Shown here piece by piece: positions 58,706 through 64,000 of a stretch of 64,000 nt of DNA. The position numbers and the translations under genes are program-made. The notes below the pieces were generated by a model that was not told the DNA's origin, ran no database searches, and saw only the letters and a program-made list of their open reading frames with translations. Source of the stretch: Hathewaya massiliensis (GTDB lineage: Bacteria; Bacillota; Clostridia; Clostridiales; Clostridiaceae); assembly GCF_902143515.1 (NCBI RefSeq), contig NZ_CABFVD010000006.1:124001-188000 (forward strand). The letters are read 5' to 3'. Position 1 is the stretch's first letter; every line of letters starts with the position of its first letter.

Positions 58706-59959
58706 TTACTTAATTTTACCCTTTATTACTTCTATAGCCTTATTAAGTTGAGGATCCACTTTTCTATCGTAAGGTTTTTCCCTTAACTCATTTGGATATG
58801 CTACTTTTATATCTGGTTCTATACCCTTTTTATCTATATTATGTCCTTTTGGAGTATAATAATGTGATATAGTTACCTTTAAAGCTGTGCCATCACCAAA
58901 ACCATAAAGTATATTATCTAAAACAGTCTGAACCTTACCTTTTCCAAAGGTTGTAGTTCCTATTATAGTTCCTTTGTCATAATCCTTAACTGCAGCAGAC
59001 AATATTTCTGAAGCGCTAGCCGTTCCTTCATCTACAAGTATTGTAAGTGGAAGTCCTTGTGCTAAACCTCCCATGGATTTATATTCTTTTTTATTGTTAT
59101 ATTTATCCATGGTATAAACTATAGTATTACCTTCTGGTATAAAGTTTGATGTTATCTTAATACATTGATCCACAAGTCCACCTGGGTTACCTCTAAGATC
59201 TAATATAAGTCCTTTAATATCTTTACTTCTTAATTCCTTAAGCTTTGCCATAAAACTTTCTGCAGTATTTTCATCAAACATACTCATTCTTATATATCCT
59301 ATGCTATCTTGTAGAACTTCTCCTTTTACAGTTATCATTTTAATTTCTGAAGCTACTAGTTCTACTGGAAAATTTCCTTTGCCTTCACGGTTTAAAATAA
59401 GTTTTACCTTTCTTCCTTCTTTTCCTTTCATCATTAAAATAGCACTATCTAAATTGTTAGGATTTACTTCTAAATCATTTACTTTTACAATAATATCTCC
59501 TGGAAGTATTCCAGCCTTAGCTGCTGGTGATTCTTCAAAAGGTGCAATAATAACAACTTTATTATCCTTTGTGACACCTACTTGGATACCTAATCCAACA
59601 TATTTTCCTTCTGTCTCAGTATTCCACTTTTCAAACTCTTTTTTATCCATATATGAGGTATACGGGTCTTTTAAAGATTCAGTCATGCCTTTTATAGCAC
59701 CATCTATTAGTTTCTCTTTCTCATACTTTCCATCATAAAACTTATCAATATTGGCTTTAACTGCAAAAAGTTTTCTAAAATCCTGTATCTCATTCATAGA
59801 AACTTTGGTAGTTACTTTTGTATAAATTTTAGGAGATACAATTGCTGTAATACCATTAGTAACTAATAATAAGGCTATTATTAAGGCAACCTTTCTAAAC
59901 TTTTTATTACCGTCTTTTTTGGGTTCATATCCATTTACATCCTTAAAGTGTTCATTCAT
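58706..59959 (-). CDS. ctpA: S41-family C-terminal processing peptidase
   Basis: This 417-residue exported protease has an N-terminal membrane segment, a PDZ domain (about 110-195; EESPAAKAGILPGDIIVKVN) and the S41 serine protease domain with the Ser in DEGTASASE and the Lys in FGKGKVQT, the Ser-Lys dyad of Prc/CtpA enzymes. Such enzymes trim envelope proteins or regulators. It follows ftsX, in the conserved clostridial ftsEX-ctpA neighbourhood. The LRGNPGG motif of the family is present. Confidence 0.94.
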   Translation of the reverse strand: MNEHFKDVNGYEPKKDGNKKFRKVALIIALLLVTNGITAIVSPKIYTKVTTKVSMNEIQDFRKLFAVKANIDKFYDGKYEKEKLIDGAIKGMTESLKDPYTSYMDKKEFEKWNTETEGKYVGLGIQVGVTKDNKVVIIAPFEESPAAKAGILPGDIIVKVNDLEVNPNNLDSAILMMKGKEGRKVKLILNREGKGNFPVELVASEIKMITVKGEVLQDSIGYIRMSMFDENTAESFMAKLKELRSKDIKGLILDLRGNPGGLVDQCIKITSNFIPEGNTIVYTMDKYNNKKEYKSMGGLAQGLPLTILVDEGTASASEILSAAVKDYDKGTIIGTTTFGKGKVQTVLDNILYGFGDGTALKVTISHYYTPKGHNIDKKGIEPDIKVAYPNELREKPYDRKVDPQLNKAIEVIKGKIK

Positions 59960-59995
59960 AGTTTTACCTCATTTCTCCATTTTTAAATATGCCTT

Positions 59996-60027
59996 TAAAA
60001 AACAGATGGAGATAAAAACTCCATCTG
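59996..60027 (-). terminator. Terminator of ftsEX
   Basis: CAGATGGAG pairs exactly with CTCCATCTG. The minus-strand reading then has six Ts. It lies 80 bases past the ftsX stop and before ctpA. Confidence 0.85.
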
Positions 60028-60107
60028 ATTTACTTTTTCCATTACTATTTATTATTTCTAATTATAAATATTTTAGTCATTATATAGTTTATTAAAAATT
60101 ATTTATT

Positions 60108-60998
60108 TTATACCTTTAAGTATTTTCTTACAGATAATATACTTCCGAGAGCTCCTATAATAGCACCAGCTATTAAGAACTTCCAACTCATAACAACTAA
60201 TATATATGAAGGATTTACTAAGCTAACAAATAAATTATTCATAAGTTTTCCATATACAAATATTTTATATATATAATATAACAAAGCTGTTGATAATAAA
60301 CTTCCTATAAATCCTATTAATACTCCTTCTATAATAAATGGCCATCTTATAAACCAATCTGTAGCACCAACAAATTTCATTATTCCTATTTCTCTTCTTC
60401 TAGAGAATACAGCAAGCTTTATAGTGTTTCCAATTAGGAACATGGATACAAACATAAGTATTACGAACATACCTCCACCTAAAAGTTTAAGTGTTTGGCT
60501 TATTCTTTCAATTTTATCTGCTACGGCCCTAACATCTCTAATTCTTTGAACACCCGGAAGTCCTGTTACATTTTGAACAACCGTTGATATTTGTTGAGGC
60601 TTGGCCACTGTAACTATGTATGCCATTGGGAAAGGATTTTTTTCTTCTAATCCTTTAACTAATTCTTCTCCATCTTCTCCAAATCTCTTTTTTGCATTTT
60701 CAAGGGCTTGTTTTTTATCTTCAAACTCTATATTAGTAACACCCTCAGTTGCTTGTATCTTATCTTTAACAAATTTTAATTGATCTTTTGTTATATTATC
60801 TTCAAGATATATATCTGCTTGCAAATTAGATCCTATTTGCTCTACTACTCCATTAATAGTAACCATGGACATCATGAAGACACCAAATATAAACAAAGTA
60901 GCCATTACTGTAGCTATAGATGCAAAACTTAAAGTTCTATTTCTTCTTAAGCTTTTTATTGATTCAACAACAAAGTATTTAATATTACTAACCTTCAT
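60108..60998 (-). CDS. ftsX: Cell-division ABC transporter permease FtsX
   Basis: This 296-residue protein has four membrane helices, a large outside loop between the first two (about 50-165) with the ECD-type NVTGLPGVQRIRDVRAVADKIE, and the typical cytoplasmic FSRRREIGIMKFVGATDWFIR between helices 2 and 3. Together with FtsE it signals to cell-wall hydrolases during division or sporulation. It overlaps ftsE by 11 bases. Confidence 0.94.
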   Translation of the reverse strand: MKVSNIKYFVVESIKSLRRNRTLSFASIATVMATLFIFGVFMMSMVTINGVVEQIGSNLQADIYLEDNITKDQLKFVKDKIQATEGVTNIEFEDKKQALENAKKRFGEDGEELVKGLEEKNPFPMAYIVTVAKPQQISTVVQNVTGLPGVQRIRDVRAVADKIERISQTLKLLGGGMFVILMFVSMFLIGNTIKLAVFSRRREIGIMKFVGATDWFIRWPFIIEGVLIGFIGSLLSTALLYYIYKIFVYGKLMNNLFVSLVNPSYILVVMSWKFLIAGAIIGALGSILSVRKYLKV

Positions 60999-61674
60999 TC
61001 CTATACATTCCCCTCTGTTCGTCTCTTGCTATAACACCTTTTTCTATAGCAATAACTCTTTTTTTCATCATATCAACTATATCCTTAGCATGTGTTGCCA
61101 TTACTATAGTTGTGCCCGCTCTATTGATGTCACTTAATATCTCCATAATTTCTAATGAAGTTTCTGGATCTAGATTTCCTGTAGGTTCGTCTGCAATCAA
61201 CATATTAGGGTTGTTTACTAAAGCTCTTGCAATAGACACTCTCTGTTGTTCTCCTCCCGATAATTCATTAGGAAAAGCCATGTATTTTTTAGAAAGTCCT
61301 ACCATAGAAAGAACTAAAGGTACTCTCTTTTTTATTTGCTTTGAGCCACTCTCCGTTACCCTCATGGCAAAAGCTATATTTTCATATACATTTAAGGTTG
61401 GTATAAGTCTAAAATCCTGGAATACTATACCTAACTTTCTTCTATAATAAGGAATTTTAGCTTGTGAAAGTGCTGTTACATCAGTATCATCCACTATTAT
61501 CTTACCTGAAGTAGGATTTACTTCTTTTAATAGCATCTTTATAAATGTAGATTTACCCGAACCACTTGGACCAACCAAAAATATAAACTCTCCTTTTTCA
61601 ATTTTTAAGTTTATATTAGACAAAGCTATGACATTATTATCATAGGTTTTCGTTACATTTTTGAACTCTATCAT
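60988..61674 (-). CDS. ftsE: Cell-division ABC transporter ATPase FtsE
   Basis: This 228-residue ATPase has Walker A GPSGSGKSTFIK, Q-loop region GIVFQDFRLIP, signature LSGGEQQRVSIARAL and Walker B MLIADEPTGNLD with an intact Glu. It starts the ftsEX pair; the ATG follows AAGGAGAATTTGT. Confidence 0.96.
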   Translation of the reverse strand: MIEFKNVTKTYDNNVIALSNINLKIEKGEFIFLVGPSGSGKSTFIKMLLKEVNPTSGKIIVDDTDVTALSQAKIPYYRRKLGIVFQDFRLIPTLNVYENIAFAMRVTESGSKQIKKRVPLVLSMVGLSKKYMAFPNELSGGEQQRVSIARALVNNPNMLIADEPTGNLDPETSLEIMEILSDINRAGTTIVMATHAKDIVDMMKKRVIAIEKGVIARDEQRGMYRNEG

Positions 61675-61820
61675 ACAAATTCTCCTTATTTTATGTATTA
61701 TGTAAAATAGCCTACATTATTAGACTAAATATGTGATAAAACTACTCTTATTATAACATAAGATTTTAATATAAAAAAATCAATTTTATTAATTTTTTTT
61801 TAATTGATACAATGTAAAAT

Positions 61821-61847
61821 AAGGAATGACCCTTATGATCATTCCTT
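61821..61847 (-). terminator. Terminator of the small membrane-protein gene
   Basis: AAGGAATGA pairs with TCATTCCTT around nine bases, then ATTTTA on the minus strand. Confidence 0.65.
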
Positions 61848-61856
61848 AGAAATTCT

Positions 61857-61932
61857 TATTTAGGTAAGTAGCCATTCTTTTCTTCCACTTTAAATAAGAT
61901 GAAAATATTAGAACTGATAGTCATTGGATATA
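61857..61932. repeat. Dispersed repeat R, copy 2
   Basis: About 75 bases align with 1730-1810 (shared cores AATATTAGA and TGATAGTC). It lies between the small membrane-protein gene stop and its terminator, so it is transcribed in that gene's 3' end. Orientation is the same as copy 1 on the plus strand. Confidence 0.6.
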
Positions 61933-61934
61933 AA

Positions 61935-62291
61935 TTATCTCATTAAATACAGTATGTAGTCTAATATTACTGCATAGATTAAAACCATTGCACTAACATA
62001 TCCTATTACTTTAATTAAGCCAAACTTATAAAAATGCTTATCCCACTCTTTTTGATGATTAAGTTGCCCCATATATTTAGGTTTCATAAAAGCTATAGCA
62101 CAAACAAAAAGTCCTAAACAAGAGGCGTAAATAGCCATGGCATAGATCCATCTAAATACTAAAACATAATTTAATCCACCTTTTACTAATCCATAGATAA
62201 TACCTATTAAGCTCCCAATAACTATTGGAATAAGGGATACCTTCAGTGAAATCTTAAAACAGGTAAAAAAGTCATGTACTCTCTCTTGCAT
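61935..62291 (-). CDS. Small membrane protein, function unknown
   Basis: This 118-residue protein has about three hydrophobic helices (roughly 14-36, 43-67 and 90-115), a Lys-rich middle loop and a Gln-rich start. I do not recognise a family. The ATG follows a good AGGAGGAGGAAGG site. It lies between lpdA, whose terminator is upstream of it, and ftsE, as a single gene. Confidence 0.65.
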   Translation of the reverse strand: MQERVHDFFTCFKISLKVSLIPIVIGSLIGIIYGLVKGGLNYVLVFRWIYAMAIYASCLGLFVCAIAFMKPKYMGQLNHQKEWDKHFYKFGLIKVIGYVSAMVLIYAVILDYILYLMR

Positions 62292-62334
62292 ATTGTGTCC
62301 CCTTCCTCCTCCTAATAACTTTAAAAAATATAAT

Positions 62335-62376
62335 CCTAAGCTTCAGATTAAACTTTTATTAACACTGAAGCTTAGG
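62335..62376 (-). terminator. Terminator of lpdA
   Basis: CCTAAGCTTCAG pairs exactly with CTGAAGCTTAGG. T-rich sequence follows on both strands. Confidence 0.8.
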
Positions 62377-62467
62377 TATTTTTTATATTTTTTTATCTTA
62401 TATATATTTTTTATTTATAGTATTATATCATAATTCTTTTTTTTAATCACTTTTAAATTTCAGAAAA

Positions 62468-63865
62468 TTACTTTCTTTTGGGAATAGAATGTATCGCCTC
62501 ATCATTTAAACTTAAAACAGCTTCATAGAAAACTTCTCCTAGAGTTGGATGGGCATGTACTGATTTTTTAACATCTTTTATAGTTAATTTATTGCTTACT
62601 ACGACTTCTGCTTCATGGATTAGATCTGATGCATGAGGCCCCATTATATGAACTCCAAGTATTATTTGTGATTCTTTATCACATATAACCTTTATAAATC
62701 CATCAGTTTCGCCTAGAGCCAATGCTTTTCCGTTAGCACCAAACATAAACTTGCTAGCTTTATAATCTATTCCTTGTTCTTTTGCCTCTTCCTCAGTCAT
62801 TCCTACTCCTGCAACTTCTGGGAATGTAAACACGCATTCTGGAATTACTGCATTAAACTCTTCTTCAGAATTATCAAATAATTTCTCAACCACAAAGACC
62901 CCTTGTGCAGTTGCAGCATGAGCTAACATAGATTTTCCGTTAACATCACCTATTGCATATATATTATCTATATTGGTTTTAAAGTTATTATCAACTTCTA
63001 TACCTTTTTTTGTATATTCTATAGATATATTATCTAAACCTAATCCTTCTATGTTTGGTCCCCTACCAGTGGAAACAAGAACTTTGTCTGATTTAAACAC
63101 TTGTTCACCCTTTTTTCCTTCAATTTTTACTGCCAATCCATCTTCACATTTTTCAACGCCAGTTACTTTTACTCCTCCATGAATTTGCATGCCTCTCTTC
63201 TTCAATAAAACCATAAGTCTTTTGCCTATATCCCCATCCATTTTTGTTAATATATTTGGACGTCGTTTTATTACTACAACTTCACTTCCCATAGCATTAA
63301 ATATTGAGGCAAATTCTAGTCCTACTACTCCTCCACCTATTATAGTTAACCTCTTTGGAACCTCTGTTAACTCTAGCAGCTCATCACTATCTATAACTCC
63401 TGTATTTTCAAGACCTGGAATTGGAGGAAAAACACCCTTTGACCCTGTGGCTATCATGATATATTTTGCAGTTAACTCTTCTTCTCCATTTTCTGTTTTA
63501 ACTATAATAGTATTGTTATCCTTAAATCTTCCTTCACCTTTAATAACTTCTACTCCATTGGCTTTCAAAAGTTGCTCTATACCAGTTACCAAATTATTCA
63601 CAACTTCTCTCTTTCTCTCTTGTACTTTTGAAAAATCTAACTCATAAGAGCCTACATTTATGCCAAATTCATTCATCCTTTTCATATTGTCAAATAATTC
63701 TGCATTTCTATACAACGATTTAGTAGGTATGCACCCCTTATTTAAGCATACTCCTCCAAAATGCTCTTTTTCTACTAAAGATACTTTAGCACCTAATTGA
63801 GCTGCTCTTATTGCTGCTGCATACCCTCCAGGGCCTGCCCCAATAACAATTAAATCCTTTTCCAT
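62468..63865 (-). CDS. lpdA: Dihydrolipoyl dehydrogenase
   Basis: This 465-residue flavoprotein reoxidises the lipoyl group of an E2 or H protein with NAD. It shows the FAD motif VIGAGPGGYAAAIRAAQLG, the redox disulphide in GGVCLNKGCIPTKSL, the NAD motif IIGGGVVGLEFASIF and the C-terminal catalytic His-Glu in VHAHPTLGEVFYEA. There is no N-terminal lipoyl domain. No E1/E2 or glycine-cleavage gene is in the window; lplA at 9 kb is the only other lipoate gene. The ATG follows GGGGAGG. Confidence 0.95.
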   Translation of the reverse strand: MEKDLIVIGAGPGGYAAAIRAAQLGAKVSLVEKEHFGGVCLNKGCIPTKSLYRNAELFDNMKRMNEFGINVGSYELDFSKVQERKREVVNNLVTGIEQLLKANGVEVIKGEGRFKDNNTIIVKTENGEEELTAKYIMIATGSKGVFPPIPGLENTGVIDSDELLELTEVPKRLTIIGGGVVGLEFASIFNAMGSEVVVIKRRPNILTKMDGDIGKRLMVLLKKRGMQIHGGVKVTGVEKCEDGLAVKIEGKKGEQVFKSDKVLVSTGRGPNIEGLGLDNISIEYTKKGIEVDNNFKTNIDNIYAIGDVNGKSMLAHAATAQGVFVVEKLFDNSEEEFNAVIPECVFTFPEVAGVGMTEEEAKEQGIDYKASKFMFGANGKALALGETDGFIKVICDKESQIILGVHIMGPHASDLIHEAEVVVSNKLTIKDVKKSVHAHPTLGEVFYEAVLSLNDEAIHSIPKRK

Positions 63866-64000
63866 AATTACTACCTCCCCATATAGTATACAAAATATAA
63901 CAACTTAATTTTATACATTAATTACTAATTTATACTTGAGATAAGCTAATATAACTTATTAATATTATACCATATTTATTAAGAAGTTTTAATTGATAAT

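Noticed and set aside
9016-63865. A lipoate-dependent dehydrogenase pathway spanning lplA and lpdA
   Set aside because: The genes are 53 kb apart and no E1/E2 or glycine-cleavage gene is present, so a shared pathway here is not shown.

Overview
The window comes from a very AT-rich, Gram-positive, spore-former-type anaerobe, almost certainly Clostridium sensu stricto (cluster I); I cannot name the species. The signs are AGGAGG-type ribosome sites, short T-tailed terminators, and the clostridial orders murB-rapZ-yvcK-whiA, dnaE-pfkA-pyk and ftsEX-ctpA-PDZ-uvrBA. Reverse rubrerythrin, a split chromate transporter, an LPXTG adhesin with a class D sortase, and lplA/lpdA also fit.

Layout. 0-10.5 kb is mixed accessory content: a MORN protein, an MFS exporter, a WYL regulator with a two-component system, a decayed nucleotidyltransferase/HEPN pair, a DUF4352 lipoprotein, an orphan MtaA-like methyltransferase, a DEAD-box helicase, lipoate ligase and a GNAT enzyme. 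10.8-22.6 kb, all on the minus strand, holds a Fes-like esterase with a heterodimeric ABC exporter, a CD3324-type small HTH protein, a DUF402 protein, a class D sortase, a large Cna-type surface adhesin and an S33-type hydrolase. 23-27.6 kb holds a Crp-family regulator, a polyferredoxin-type membrane protein with a small CxxC membrane protein, an IS with a broken transposase, and an intact MntA/HepT-like toxin-antitoxin pair. From 27.7 kb to the end the content is mostly core: rlmD, pyk-pfkA-dnaE, a nucleoside hydrolase, an oxidative-stress/chromate cluster on the plus strand (36-41 kb), whiA-yvcK-rapZ-murB, PHP phosphatase, uvrC, a YdjM-like protein, a PBP/FtsW/FHA cell-wall trio, uvrA-uvrB, PDZ protein, ctpA, ftsX-ftsE and lpdA.

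How it works together. The core half joins envelope growth (murB, PBP/FtsW/FHA, ftsEX-ctpA), carbon-flux and small-molecule control (yvcK, rapZ, pfkA, pyk) and nucleotide excision repair (uvrA, uvrB, uvrC). LexA-like boxes lie ahead of uvrBA and ahead of the YdjM-uvrC pair.

Two features stand out. First, five genes between 12.5 and 26.4 kb are each broken by one small lesion: three single-base shifts in short homopolymers and two in-frame stops. One shift separates the adhesin from its LPKTG anchor. No such lesion was noticed in the core half. This is either real decay of an accessory block or base-calling error. Second, a 98-bp near-palindromic repeat occurs three times in the same orientation just after genes, twice inside operons (murB/rapZ and ctpA/PDZ). 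It looks like a MITE or a mobile RNA-hairpin element. A second dispersed repeat of about 75 bp has two copies at opposite ends of the window. I found no CRISPR array, rRNA, tRNA, or riboswitch that I can name.
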